A stretch of DNA of 64,000 nt from Megasphaera micronuciformis F0359 (GTDB taxonomy: Bacteria; Bacillota; Negativicutes; Veillonellales; Megasphaeraceae), in contig NZ_GL538209.1 in NCBI RefSeq assembly GCF_000165735.1, forward strand, positions 1-64,000, given 5' to 3'. Under the pieces are notes generated by a model. It had not been told where the DNA came from. It did not search any database and worked only from the letters and a program-made list of their open reading frames with translations. This document shows positions 51,070 through 58,939 of this stretch, piece by piece. The position numbers and the translations under genes are program-made. Every line of letters begins with the position of its first letter. Position 1 is the stretch's first letter.

Positions 51070-51832
51070 GAAAATAGATCCAATCTGGGAAGACTGGCCT
51101 GAATTACGGAATTTCTCATTTTTACACGGTGTGACGGAACGGGTTGGCGGATGCAGTTCCGGAGAATATGCTTCCTTGAACTGTGACTTTGAAGGCGGTG
51201 ATACCGCTTTTTCCGTGTTAGAGAACAGACGACGTCTTTGTGCCGCTTTAGCTTGCGACCCTTTGAACATTACGACGACAGGAACCGGTGAGCCGGGACA
51301 TATTGTCGTCGTAGGAGAAGCTGAGCGGGGGGCTGGAGCGGGAGATTATTTCTGTGCGTTAAAAAGAACGAAGGCCCTGATGACGGATTTGCGAGATACT
51401 CCTTTATTCATGTTTGCCGCCGATGCAGTGCCGCTTATTCTTTTTGATGCACAACATCATGCCTGTGCCGTAGTGACGGCAGATATTCCGGAATTGAAAA
51501 GTAGATTGGTTTCGTCCGTCCTTTTTGCAATGAATATCATTTACGGAAGTAGACCCGAAGAGTTGTTTGCCTATATCGGTCCGGCTGCTTCGGAGGAGTA
51601 TGTAACCGTAAATGTTGCCGATGCTTTGATGAAAAAGCAAGGTGAGATAGGATTAACCGTGCATGTGAATATGAAAGAGGCGGTTGAAAGGGAGCTGAAA
51701 CAGGGCGGAGTCGACAGTCAGCATATATTCGTCAGCAACTCGTGTACTTATAAAGAAAGAGAGCGATTTTTTTCTTTGCGACGGCAAGGCATTTATTGCG
51801 GGCGTAATACGGTTTTCGCTTTATTACTATAA
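51050..51832 (+). CDS. Laccase-domain (PgeF/YlmD-like) protein lacking key ligands
   Basis: A 260-residue protein with the order of the DUF152/PgeF fold: FLHGVTERVGGCSSGEYASLNCDF (about 24-47), a central strand, and MFAADAVPLILFDAQHHACAVV (about 121-142), then C-terminal helices ending ERFFSLRRQGIYCGRN, which matches the family's FYSYRR-GxxGR(M/N) tail. The usual copper/zinc ligands are altered: the Cys of ADCVP is Ala126, the QVHG motif is absent (GEPGH here), and HAGWRG is replaced by TADIPELK. It may have lost nucleosidase activity. The ATG at 51050 sits behind GAGG, 20 bases inside the radical SAM gene. It precedes the ylmE-sepF cluster, as ylmD does. Confidence 0.85.
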   Translation: MTVRISKKIDPIWEDWPELRNFSFLHGVTERVGGCSSGEYASLNCDFEGGDTAFSVLENRRRLCAALACDPLNITTTGTGEPGHIVVVGEAERGAGAGDYFCALKRTKALMTDLRDTPLFMFAADAVPLILFDAQHHACAVVTADIPELKSRLVSSVLFAMNIIYGSRPEELFAYIGPAASEEYVTVNVADALMKKQGEIGLTVHVNMKEAVERELKQGGVDSQHIFVSNSCTYKERERFFSLRRQGIYCGRNTVFALLL

Positions 51833-51921
51833 CAAAGCTTTTTGTAAAAAAGACTGGTAATTGTGCAGATAACTATATATAATAGGAACGTATAAGTTTT
51901 TTTTAGACAGGGGGATACGGC

Positions 51922-52605
51922 TTGATTGCAGAAAACCTTGAAAATGTCCGCTCGCGCATGGCTTCAGCTATGGCTCGAGCAGGTCGAGTCGATACGGTAA
52001 CTCTTGTTGCCGTTACGAAGAATCATCCTGTAGAGGATATGATTGAAGCGGCTTCATGCGGCGTTACCGATGTAGGTGAAAACCGGGTGAAGGAAGGAAC
52101 GGACAAGCAAAAAGCATTCCCCGATAATAAGCTGAAGTGGCACCTTATCGGTCATTTACAGACCAATAAAGTGAAGCAGGCCGTAGCTCATTTCGACCTC
52201 ATTCACTCCGTCGACTCGCAACATTTGCTGGCGGCGATTGACAAAGAGGCGGAAAAAATCGGGAAAGTACAGGATATTTTATTGCAAGTAAATGTAGCTC
52301 GAGAAGAGAGTAAAACCGGAGCTGCCGTCGAAGAGTTTCCAAAGTTGTGTTGTTTGGCTAAGGAGGCTCAACACGTACGCGTTTGCGGTTTTATGTGCAT
52401 GGCACCCAACTTTGAAAATGTCGAAGAGACGAGGCCCGTATTTCGTATTGCAAAGGCCTTGTACGATGACATGAAAGGAAAATTTCCTGACGGGCAGGTC
52501 CGTTATTTATCAATGGGCATGACTCACGATTTTGAGATAGCAATTGAAGAAGGCGCCAATATTGTCCGCGTCGGTACGGCTATATTCGGACCGAGAAATT
52601 ACTAA
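51922..52605 (+). CDS. PLP homeostasis protein YggS/YlmE
   Basis: A 227-residue alanine-racemase-fold protein with TTG start behind AGGGGG (51909-51914). It has VTLVAVTKNHPVEDMIEAASCG with the PLP lysine in AVTKNHP (about residue 37), VGENRVKEG, KWHLIGHLQTNKVKQ (about 74-88), SVDSQHLLAAID, LLQVNVAREESKTGA, CGFMCMAP, LSMGMTHDFEIAIEEGANIVRVGTAIFG. These are characteristic of the YggS family, which maintains pyridoxal phosphate and amino-acid balance. In Firmicutes it is ylmE, next to sepF, as here (13 bases). Confidence 0.96.
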   Translation: MIAENLENVRSRMASAMARAGRVDTVTLVAVTKNHPVEDMIEAASCGVTDVGENRVKEGTDKQKAFPDNKLKWHLIGHLQTNKVKQAVAHFDLIHSVDSQHLLAAIDKEAEKIGKVQDILLQVNVAREESKTGAAVEEFPKLCCLAKEAQHVRVCGFMCMAPNFENVEETRPVFRIAKALYDDMKGKFPDGQVRYLSMGMTHDFEIAIEEGANIVRVGTAIFGPRNY

Positions 52606-52618
52606 GGAGGATTTTATC

Positions 52619-53116
52619 ATGGGATTGAAAAGTTTATGGAACAAAGTAGTTAACAACGTAGGCGGGTTCAATGACGACGATTACGAAAATGATGACGACT
52701 ATGTAGATGAAGAAGATGAAGTGGAAGAAGCACAGCCGGCTCGTCGCACCGTCGCAGCGCCTCGTCGTTCTTCCTTAGGCAGTGCCCAGTCCGATCGGCC
52801 GATGAAGATGATGATTGTCGAACCGGAAACTTTTGATGACTCTCAAAATATTGCCGATTATTTACGTGAACGCAAGCCGGTTGTCATTAATTTCGAGAAT
52901 ACGGCGGCAGATGTTTCCAAACGGGTTGTTGATTTCATTAGCGGGGCAACCTATGCATTGGACGGGAATATCCAAAAAGTCGGCAAGGATATCTTCCTGT
53001 GTGTGCCCAGCAATGTAGCTGTCGACCATGGTAAACGTGATTACGGTGATTTCACGGCGCAACTTACGTCGTGGCAAACAGGCGGAGAAGAAACACAGCA
53101 ACCGCCTCGCGTATAA
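52619..53116 (+). CDS. sepF: Cell division protein SepF
   Basis: A 165-residue protein. N-terminal membrane-targeting amphipathic helix MGLKSLWNKVVNNVGGF, an acidic linker (DDDYENDDDYVDEEDE) and an Ala/Arg-rich stretch, then the SepF core (about 60-150): VEPETFDDSQNIADYLRERKPVVINFENTAADVSKRVVDFISGATYALDGNIQKVGKDIFLCVPSNV. Conserved features are GATYALDG and the F-L-C/x-x-P segment. It anchors FtsZ to the membrane at the division site. The start is set by AGGAGG at 52605-52610. It lies within the ylmE-sepF-ylmH-divIVA order. Confidence 0.96.
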   Translation: MGLKSLWNKVVNNVGGFNDDDYENDDDYVDEEDEVEEAQPARRTVAAPRRSSLGSAQSDRPMKMMIVEPETFDDSQNIADYLRERKPVVINFENTAADVSKRVVDFISGATYALDGNIQKVGKDIFLCVPSNVAVDHGKRDYGDFTAQLTSWQTGGEETQQPPRV

Positions 53117-53128
53117 ACGGAGTTTTGG

Positions 53129-53914
53129 GTGAAAAACAGAGATAATATTATTCGCTATTACAAGGGAATGGATAACGGCGAGTTTGCCGCCCGCCTAATC
53201 GACTTGGCGGATAGCACCAATAAGGGGCGACCTTATGCAGTTAGCGAATTCGCTTCGCCCGGTGCTGTACAAATCGGGGAGACGGTCAAGGCTCATGCCA
53301 CAGGCTTGGAACTTCGTATCAACGGCGGTTATGAAGGCGCGGAGCGAGTAAAGCTGGCCTTTGTACGTCAAGACTATGACGGTCCTGTGGACTTCGGTAT
53401 TACGGCTTGCCGCCTGACATGGGATGTACGGTATCGACTGTTGGGACACCGCGACGTATTGGGCTCTTTAACGGGTCTCGGTATTGATCGGAGTCGTTTC
53501 GGCGATATTATTATGCATGAAGACGGGGCCGTTATTTTAGCTGACTCGACTTTGTATGATTATTTGCGGCAAAACCTGGAAAAAATAGCCATGGTAACCG
53601 TAACGGTAACGGAGATTCCTTTATCTGATATACCGCCTCGAAAAGAGAAGGTCAAGGAAGTAAAGACCACTGTAGCTTCTCTGCGATTGGATGCTATTGT
53701 CTCGTCCGGTTTCGGTATATCGCGGACAAAAGCGGCTGAGGCTATTAAAGGCGAGCGCGTACAGGTCAATTGGCAACCTGCTAAGGGACCGGCACAGGAA
53801 GTCGGTGCCGGAACGGTTATTTCTTTACGCGGCAAAGGGCGTATGGAAGTGGCGGAGATTACAGGAACGTCAAGAAAGGGACGCACAGGCGTATTGCTTA
53901 AACGGTTTATATAA
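53129..53914 (+). CDS. S4-domain RNA-binding protein YlmH
   Basis: A 261-residue protein with GTG start (GGAG at 53119-53122). An N-terminal domain (about 1-85: VKNRDNIIRYYKGMDNGEFAARLIDLAD) and a middle domain (VLGSLTGLGIDRSRFGDIIMHEDGAVILADS, about 110-140) precede a C-terminal S4 fold (SLRLDAIVSSGFGISRTKAAEAIKGERVQVNW, about 185-215), which binds RNA. YlmH homologues act on stalled ribosomes in rescue or quality control. It follows sepF by 12 bases; the small ylmG (yggT) gene that often lies between them is absent here. Confidence 0.94.
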   Translation: MKNRDNIIRYYKGMDNGEFAARLIDLADSTNKGRPYAVSEFASPGAVQIGETVKAHATGLELRINGGYEGAERVKLAFVRQDYDGPVDFGITACRLTWDVRYRLLGHRDVLGSLTGLGIDRSRFGDIIMHEDGAVILADSTLYDYLRQNLEKIAMVTVTVTEIPLSDIPPRKEKVKEVKTTVASLRLDAIVSSGFGISRTKAAEAIKGERVQVNWQPAKGPAQEVGAGTVISLRGKGRMEVAEITGTSRKGRTGVLLKRFI

Positions 53915-53942
53915 AGAAACGGATCAGAGGAGGAATTGTACT

Positions 53943-54446
53943 ATGCTGACACCTATGGATATTCATAATAAAGAGTTTAAAAAGGGCTTTCGCGGATATG
54001 CTGAAGAAGACGTAGATAATTTTATGGAAACTCTTGCGACAGATTATGAAAAAGTTTATCGTGAATACAGCGAACTGAAGGAACGTTGTGAGTCGTTGCA
54101 GGATAAGTTGGCTCAATATGAAAAAATGGAAGCAACGATGAACAGTACTTTGATGCTGGCTCAAGAAACGGCGGAAAATGTCAAGGTACAGGCTCGTAAA
54201 GAGGCAGAGCTTATTTTACAGGAAGCGGAAAACAAGAAAAAGCAAATGGTAGACGAAACGTCTATTAACATGCAGACGACGCAGCAGGAAGTAGACAGCC
54301 TGAAAGCTCAGACGAATGCTTTCCGTGCTAAATGTAGAGCTATCTTGACAAGCCAGTTGCGCCTTTTGGACGATATGGTTATTGACGGCTCTTCTGAAGA
54401 GGGTGTTGCAGAAACGCCGGAAACCGTGGAATCGGAAGAAAATTAA
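53943..54446 (+). CDS. divIVA: Cell division protein DivIVA
   Basis: A 167-residue protein starting MLTPMDIHNKEFKKGFRGYAEEDVDNFMETLATDYEKVY, the DivIVA signature with KEFKKGFRGYxxxEVDxFL. The N-terminal amphipathic region targets curved membranes. From about residue 35 to 145 it is a long coiled coil. The C-terminus is acidic and ends EENs. I start at the ATG at 53943, behind AGAGGAGGAATTG, inside a longer open frame. It recruits division and cell-wall proteins to poles and septa. It closes the ylm cluster and is followed by a hairpin. Confidence 0.96.
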   Translation: MLTPMDIHNKEFKKGFRGYAEEDVDNFMETLATDYEKVYREYSELKERCESLQDKLAQYEKMEATMNSTLMLAQETAENVKVQARKEAELILQEAENKKKQMVDETSINMQTTQQEVDSLKAQTNAFRAKCRAILTSQLRLLDDMVIDGSSEEGVAETPETVESEEN

Positions 54447-54461
54447 GCTTTGAATGACATG

Positions 54462-54516
54462 ATATGCTCTCTATGTGACTGTATCGAATGCAGTTGCCGG
54501 AGAGTATATTTTTTAT
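54462..54516 (+). terminator. Terminator after divIVA
   Basis: ATATGCTCTC (54462-54471) pairs with GAGAGTATAT (54500-54509), one G-T wobble, with an inner stem and T tract. Read-through to the next gene is possible since a new ribosome site follows. Confidence 0.7.
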
Positions 54517-54532
54517 CTCATAGGAGACAAAA

Positions 54533-54925
54533 ATGAAAAAAGCCATTATGATGACCCTATTGGCAGTAGGGGCGATTACTTCGTCAGTATGGGCTTATAA
54601 TCCGTATGCTCCCAATCCGTTTGATGCTGTCGAGAAAAAATCGCAAGCCTATATATATGTAAAAGAACTGACAGAGGCAGGATTGACCGGAGTCGGACGG
54701 GATAGAGTAAGTCCGACCTACCCTCTTACCCATTACGAAATGATAAAAATGGTGGAGACGGCCCTTACAAATAAGGATAAGGCGACACCTGAGCAGGTTG
54801 AGAAAATAGATGCATTAAGCAAAGAGTTTGGTGACGAGCTATCGGCTGATGTGAGAACTTCACATGGAGACAAAAGCGAAGGAAAGCCTTTCGAGTGGAA
54901 GCCGACGGAGAAGAATTATGAATAA
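54533..54925 (+). CDS. Small secreted SLH-like protein
   Basis: A 130-residue protein with a signal peptide (MKKAIMMTLLAVGAITSSVWAY, cleavage probably near 21). The mature part (YVKELTEAGLTGVGRDRVSPTYPLTHYEMIKMVETALTNKDKA, about 42-84) resembles a single S-layer homology domain of the Negativicutes OmpM type (WAY-xAVxxLxxxGxxxGxx... TRYExAxxV), and is followed by a charged tail to residue 130. OmpM SLH domains bind pyruvylated or polyamine-modified peptidoglycan and tie the outer membrane to the wall. This one has no porin domain, so it would be a soluble or wall-bound periplasmic protein. It overlaps the next gene by 8 bases. Confidence 0.7.
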   Translation: MKKAIMMTLLAVGAITSSVWAYNPYAPNPFDAVEKKSQAYIYVKELTEAGLTGVGRDRVSPTYPLTHYEMIKMVETALTNKDKATPEQVEKIDALSKEFGDELSADVRTSHGDKSEGKPFEWKPTEKNYE

Positions 54926-55715
54926 GCCCGAACTGATAGCCTTTGATTTGGACGATACATTGTTGCGTGATGACGGGACTATATCGGAACGAACGCTGCA
55001 TGACCTGCACCGTTTGGCAAAAGAGGGTATTATCACCGTTATTGCTACAGGCAGAATGTATGCTACGGCCAAACCTTATGCGGACTTGCTTGCACTTCCC
55101 GACATGCCGTTGATCTTATTTTCAGGAGCCTTGATTCAGAAAATATCCGGTGAAAAATTGTATGAAAAGACCTTGTCACCCGAGCTTACGGCACAGATTA
55201 ACAAGGAGGCTTTTAGACACGGATGGACGGCACAGACCTATATTAATGATACTTTATATGTCAGAGAAAAGAACGCGTTTGTAGAATCCTATGAACGGCA
55301 TACGGGTATATGCGCCGTAGAAACGGGAACTATTGGCAAAATTCCTCAACAAGGGGCTGATAAGATACTCATACACGGACGAGCCGATGAGTTGCCGGCC
55401 GTAAAGGAGTATTTGCGTAAGGTGACCGGGCAGGAAGCGGAACTGTTGTTTTCACGCTCTGAATATTTGGAAATTATGGCTTCGGGAACCTCTAAGGGAA
55501 GGGCTCTGGAAGTTGTGTGTGATTACTATAAAATTGATGTGAGTCGAGCTATGGCATTCGGTAACGGACAAAATGATACGGAAATGTTAAAGAAAGCGGG
55601 CTTTTCCGTAGCTGTCGCCAATAGTGCGGATGAAGTGAAAAAAGCGGCAGACTTTGTGACAGAAAGCAATAATGAAGACGGCGTCGCCGTTGCCTTGGAA
55701 CGATTCGTTTTGTAA
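54918..55715 (+). CDS. Cof-type HAD-IIB family phosphatase
   Basis: A 265-residue haloacid-dehalogenase phosphatase. Motif I is FDLDDTLLRDDG (about 8-19), motif II is ILFSGALI with Ser around 68, motif III is MASGTSKGRAL with Lys near 195, and motif IV is FGNGQNDTEMLKKAG (about 214-228); a Cof-type cap domain lies between. These enzymes dephosphorylate small sugar or nucleotide phosphates in the cytoplasm. The true substrate is not known. I start at the ATG at 54918 behind GGAG. It is followed by rapZ after 17 bases. Confidence 0.93.
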   Translation: MNKPELIAFDLDDTLLRDDGTISERTLHDLHRLAKEGIITVIATGRMYATAKPYADLLALPDMPLILFSGALIQKISGEKLYEKTLSPELTAQINKEAFRHGWTAQTYINDTLYVREKNAFVESYERHTGICAVETGTIGKIPQQGADKILIHGRADELPAVKEYLRKVTGQEAELLFSRSEYLEIMASGTSKGRALEVVCDYYKIDVSRAMAFGNGQNDTEMLKKAGFSVAVANSADEVKKAADFVTESNNEDGVAVALERFVL

Positions 55716-55732
55716 CACGAGGGGGAACTTGT

Positions 55733-56644
55733 ATGGGACAGTTTCATTTAATCATTCTTACAGGTATGTCCGGTTCGGGAAAGAGCCATGCATTGCAAAT
55801 TTTGGAAAATATGGGGTATTTTTGTATCGACAATATTCCGCCGGCACTGATTCCCGAATTTGCTTCGATTTGTGCCAAAAGCGGCGGAGACCGGGTTCGG
55901 CATGTAGCTGTCAGTGCCGATATAGGCGATGACGCTTATCTGGGCGGCTTGGAAAAGGCCGTAAAAGATATGAGAGACCGAGGGATTTCCTGTGAAGTTG
56001 TCTTTATGGAAGCTTCGGAACGAACCTTGATCAGTCGTTATAAGGAAATGCGCAGGGTTCACCCTTTTGCCGTACAAGGGAGAATCAGTAAGGGCATTGA
56101 GGTGGAAAGAGAACGTTTTGCTCAACTGAGAAGACATGCCGATGTCATCCTTGACACGACAGGGCTGACTATGAAGGAATTGCGGGAAGTTTTTCGAAAA
56201 AAATATACGTTACGAAAAAAGGATGAAAAACTGTCAGTGACGGTAGTGTCCTTCGGCTTTAAATACGGCATTCCCATTGATGCCGATATTGTAGAAGATG
56301 TACGCTTTTTGCCCAATCCTTTTTATGTGGAAGAACTACGTCACTCTACAGGGCGAGTTCCGGCAGTTCGCGATTATGTGGAAGCGTCGGATGTAACGAG
56401 CGTATTCAAAGAAAAATGGTTTTCTTTTATCGATTTTCTTTTACCTCACTATAAAGCTGAGGGAAAGGGCCAGTTGGTGATTGCAGTCGGTTGTACCGGC
56501 GGGTTACATCGCAGTGTAGCGATGGCGGAAGCCATGTATAAGCATTTGCGTGAACAACAGGTGCCGGTGACGATTGAACACCGCGATATGGATAAAAATG
56601 AAGTAAAATGCGATGCCCCCGGATATGAAGGGGACGAACGATAG
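55733..56644 (+). CDS. rapZ: RNase adapter / nucleotide-binding protein RapZ (YvcJ)
   Basis: A 303-residue P-loop ATPase/GTPase. Walker A is GMSGSGKSHAL (about 10-20). CIDNIPPALI, VVFMEASERTLISRYKEMRRVHPF and the C-terminal domain (SVTVVSFGFKYGIPIDADIVEDVRFLPNPFYVEELRHSTG and IAVGCTGGLHRSVAMAEAM) match RapZ/YvcJ, with the conserved GCTGGxHRSV near 265. In E. coli RapZ steers RNase E to GlmZ; in Firmicutes YvcJ is less clear. It is the first of the rapZ-yvcK-whiA trio, 12 bases before yvcK. Confidence 0.96.
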   Translation: MGQFHLIILTGMSGSGKSHALQILENMGYFCIDNIPPALIPEFASICAKSGGDRVRHVAVSADIGDDAYLGGLEKAVKDMRDRGISCEVVFMEASERTLISRYKEMRRVHPFAVQGRISKGIEVERERFAQLRRHADVILDTTGLTMKELREVFRKKYTLRKKDEKLSVTVVSFGFKYGIPIDADIVEDVRFLPNPFYVEELRHSTGRVPAVRDYVEASDVTSVFKEKWFSFIDFLLPHYKAEGKGQLVIAVGCTGGLHRSVAMAEAMYKHLREQQVPVTIEHRDMDKNEVKCDAPGYEGDER

Positions 56645-56656
56645 GAGAGACTTCTT

Positions 56657-58000
56657 ATGAAACTTTTCAGATGGTTGCGTCCCGGTGTTCATGTCAAACG
56701 ATGGCTATTTCTTTTTGGTATCGGAATGATGATTACCAGCTTCGGTTTGATTCTTACCTTCAACTATGAATGGATTGGGGCTTTGGAAGAATGGACTTTT
56801 CGCATGCTGTATGAAGTGACAGGTCATTACAACTATACGGTGTTGGCTTCGTCGGGTATAGTCATACTTTTTGCAGGTCTATTGGTCATGGGGTGGACTA
56901 CTCGCCGGCTGGTTCGTAATATGTTATCCATTGTCATGCCCGGTGAGTCGGGTAATTTCAGTGACCTGATTTTAGAAAATCTTAAACTGTCCAAGGGACC
57001 GAAGGTTGTCGTTATCGGCGGCGGTACGGGCTTATCCGTTCTGCTACGCGGCTTGAAAAGTAAGACTTATAATTTAACGGCTGTTGTTACGGTTGCTGAT
57101 GACGGCGGCTCATCCGGTCGTATTCGGCAGGACTTGGATATGATAGCCCCCGGAGACTTACGTAACTGCTTGGTGGCTATGGCCGATAAAGAAGGGCTGA
57201 TGGAAAAACTCTTTGACCATCGCTTCGGCGGATCCGGTAACTTATCGGGACATAGCTTCGGCAATCTTTTTATTGCTGCACTTATTGAAGTATTGGGCGA
57301 TGCCGAAGGAGCCATGGATGCGACCAGTAAGATTTTGAAAATACGAGGTAATGTCATTCCTTCGTCAGCGGAAACGATTCTGCTTAATGCGGAAATGACA
57401 GACGGCACTGTTGTACAAGGTGAGTCGCAGATTCCCTTGGTGAAGGGGAAAATAAAGCGGGTCTTTACGACGCCGGCAGAACCGAAAGCCGTAACATCCG
57501 CTATTCAGGCTATCCGCGAAGCGGATGCTATCGTTCTTGGCCCCGGCAGCTTGTATACCAGTATTATGCCGAACTTGCTTATTCCTGATATTGCAGCGGC
57601 AATCAGAGAGAGCGAGGCAAAGAAAATTTATATTTGTAATGTAATGACTCAGCCCGGTGAAACGGACGGCTATAGTGTGTCCGACCATGTGGCGGCGATT
57701 AATCGTCATGCAGGAGCGGAGATTATAGATTTTGTACTGGCCAATAACGGGGCTGTCGAACCGGCTGTATTGCAGCACTATGCAGAGGCGGGGCAACAAC
57801 CTGTGCGCATTGACAAAAAAGAAACGGGGAAAGAAGGCGCAACGGTCATTTTAGCGGACCTCGTCAGTAAGGAAACGGGTTCTACTCATGACCCCAAAAA
57901 ATTAGCGACTGTTCTCTTCGATTTAATCAATGCCTTGCGCAGTGACTTATCTCCTCAACTTTTAAATTATTATTTGAAACGATATAATCGTAAGCACTAG
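56657..58000 (+). CDS. YvcK-type gluconeogenesis factor with N-terminal membrane helices
   Basis: A 447-residue protein of the CofD/YvcK superfamily. The N-terminal ~105 residues hold two transmembrane helices (WLFLFGIGMMITSFGLILTF, about 18-37, and VLASSGIVILFAGLLVMGW, about 62-80), which the roughly 320-residue Bacillus YvcK lacks. The core starts KVVVIGGGTGLSVLLRGLKS (about 116-135), with VADDGGSSGRIRQDLDMIAPGDLRNCLVAM (about 146-175), GGSGNLSGHSFGNLFIAAL and IVLGPGSLYTSIMPNLLI. YvcK proteins bind UDP-GlcNAc and affect cell-wall and central metabolism. It is part of the rapZ-yvcK-whiA operon. Confidence 0.93.
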   Translation: MKLFRWLRPGVHVKRWLFLFGIGMMITSFGLILTFNYEWIGALEEWTFRMLYEVTGHYNYTVLASSGIVILFAGLLVMGWTTRRLVRNMLSIVMPGESGNFSDLILENLKLSKGPKVVVIGGGTGLSVLLRGLKSKTYNLTAVVTVADDGGSSGRIRQDLDMIAPGDLRNCLVAMADKEGLMEKLFDHRFGGSGNLSGHSFGNLFIAALIEVLGDAEGAMDATSKILKIRGNVIPSSAETILLNAEMTDGTVVQGESQIPLVKGKIKRVFTTPAEPKAVTSAIQAIREADAIVLGPGSLYTSIMPNLLIPDIAAAIRESEAKKIYICNVMTQPGETDGYSVSDHVAAINRHAGAEIIDFVLANNGAVEPAVLQHYAEAGQQPVRIDKKETGKEGATVILADLVSKETGSTHDPKKLATVLFDLINALRSDLSPQLLNYYLKRYNRKH

Positions 58001-58008
58001 GAGGCATT

Positions 58009-58929
58009 ATGTCCTTTGCGGAAGATGTGAAAAATGAAATCGCTCATTACGAGACGACGGACGAAAGGGTTCGTCGAGCCGAGTTGGCTGCTTTGTTATG
58101 TATCGGCGGTACTGTATTACACGGTACCGCCGATTGTACGGCAGGATTGGAATTCAGCACTGCCAATAATGCCGTAGCCCGTCGAGCTCTTTCAGGGTGG
58201 CGACTGATTTCACGGGTTCCGCCGGAAGTCAGTGTGCGTCGAGGTTTGAAACTACGCAAAAAGAATTATTATGTCTTGCGTTTATCGCCGACAGTTGAAA
58301 CGACGTCGGCTTTGGAAAATTTAGCTGTATGGCCCGAAGACCGGGATTTTTCCAAGCTGGGATTAAAAAAAAGTGAATGCGGGCGAGCCTTTCTTCGCGG
58401 TGCGTTTATGGGAGGCGGTTCGGTTAACAAGCCTAACGGTGATTACCATTTGGAGCTCATGACGGAACATGAAAGGTTAGCCGCATTTTTATTGAAGTTA
58501 ATGCATCGCTTTAAATTGCCGGCTAAGATGACGGATCGCAAGGGCGAGTTTTTGGTCTACATAAAAGAAGGAAACGGAGTATCTGACTTTTTACAATATA
58601 TAGGTGCCGACAGAGCTTACTTGGAGTTTGAAAGTGTGAGAGTCCTTAAAGAGATGCGCAATAATGTGAATCGAGTGGTTAATTGTGAAACGGCCAATTT
58701 GCAAAAGACCGTTGATGCGGCAATAGGACAGATTCGTGATATTGAGCGATTACAAGTTTCGGGGAGATATGGGGAACTGTCGCCTAAATTGCGAGAGACC
58801 GCCGAGATACGGTTGGAAAATCCGGAGGCGACACTCGGTGAATTGGCCGAGATGTCAGGCATATCCAAGTCGGGGCTGTCACATCGTTTCAGTAAAATTC
58901 GACAATTAGCCGAAAAAACGGAAAGGTAG
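58009..58929 (+). CDS. whiA: DNA-binding protein WhiA
   Basis: A 306-residue protein starting SFAEDVKNEIAHYETTDERVRRAELAALLCIGGT. It has the two halves of a degenerate LAGLIDADG homing-endonuclease fold (about 5-205; FLRGAFMGGGSVNKPNGDYHLEL near 127-149) and a C-terminal helix-turn-helix (LGELAEMSGISKSGLSHRFSKIRQLAE, about 275-301). In Gram-positive and diderm Firmicutes it affects cell division and chromosome functions. AGGAGG precedes it. It is the last gene of the trio. Confidence 0.96.
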   Translation: MSFAEDVKNEIAHYETTDERVRRAELAALLCIGGTVLHGTADCTAGLEFSTANNAVARRALSGWRLISRVPPEVSVRRGLKLRKKNYYVLRLSPTVETTSALENLAVWPEDRDFSKLGLKKSECGRAFLRGAFMGGGSVNKPNGDYHLELMTEHERLAAFLLKLMHRFKLPAKMTDRKGEFLVYIKEGNGVSDFLQYIGADRAYLEFESVRVLKEMRNNVNRVVNCETANLQKTVDAAIGQIRDIERLQVSGRYGELSPKLRETAEIRLENPEATLGELAEMSGISKSGLSHRFSKIRQLAEKTER

Positions 58930-58939
58930 GAAGAAACAT

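Noticed and set aside
53691-53942. Long N-terminal extension of DivIVA
   Set aside because: The extra frame overlaps ylmH, and the conserved DivIVA start follows AGAGGAGGAATTG at the ATG at 53943.
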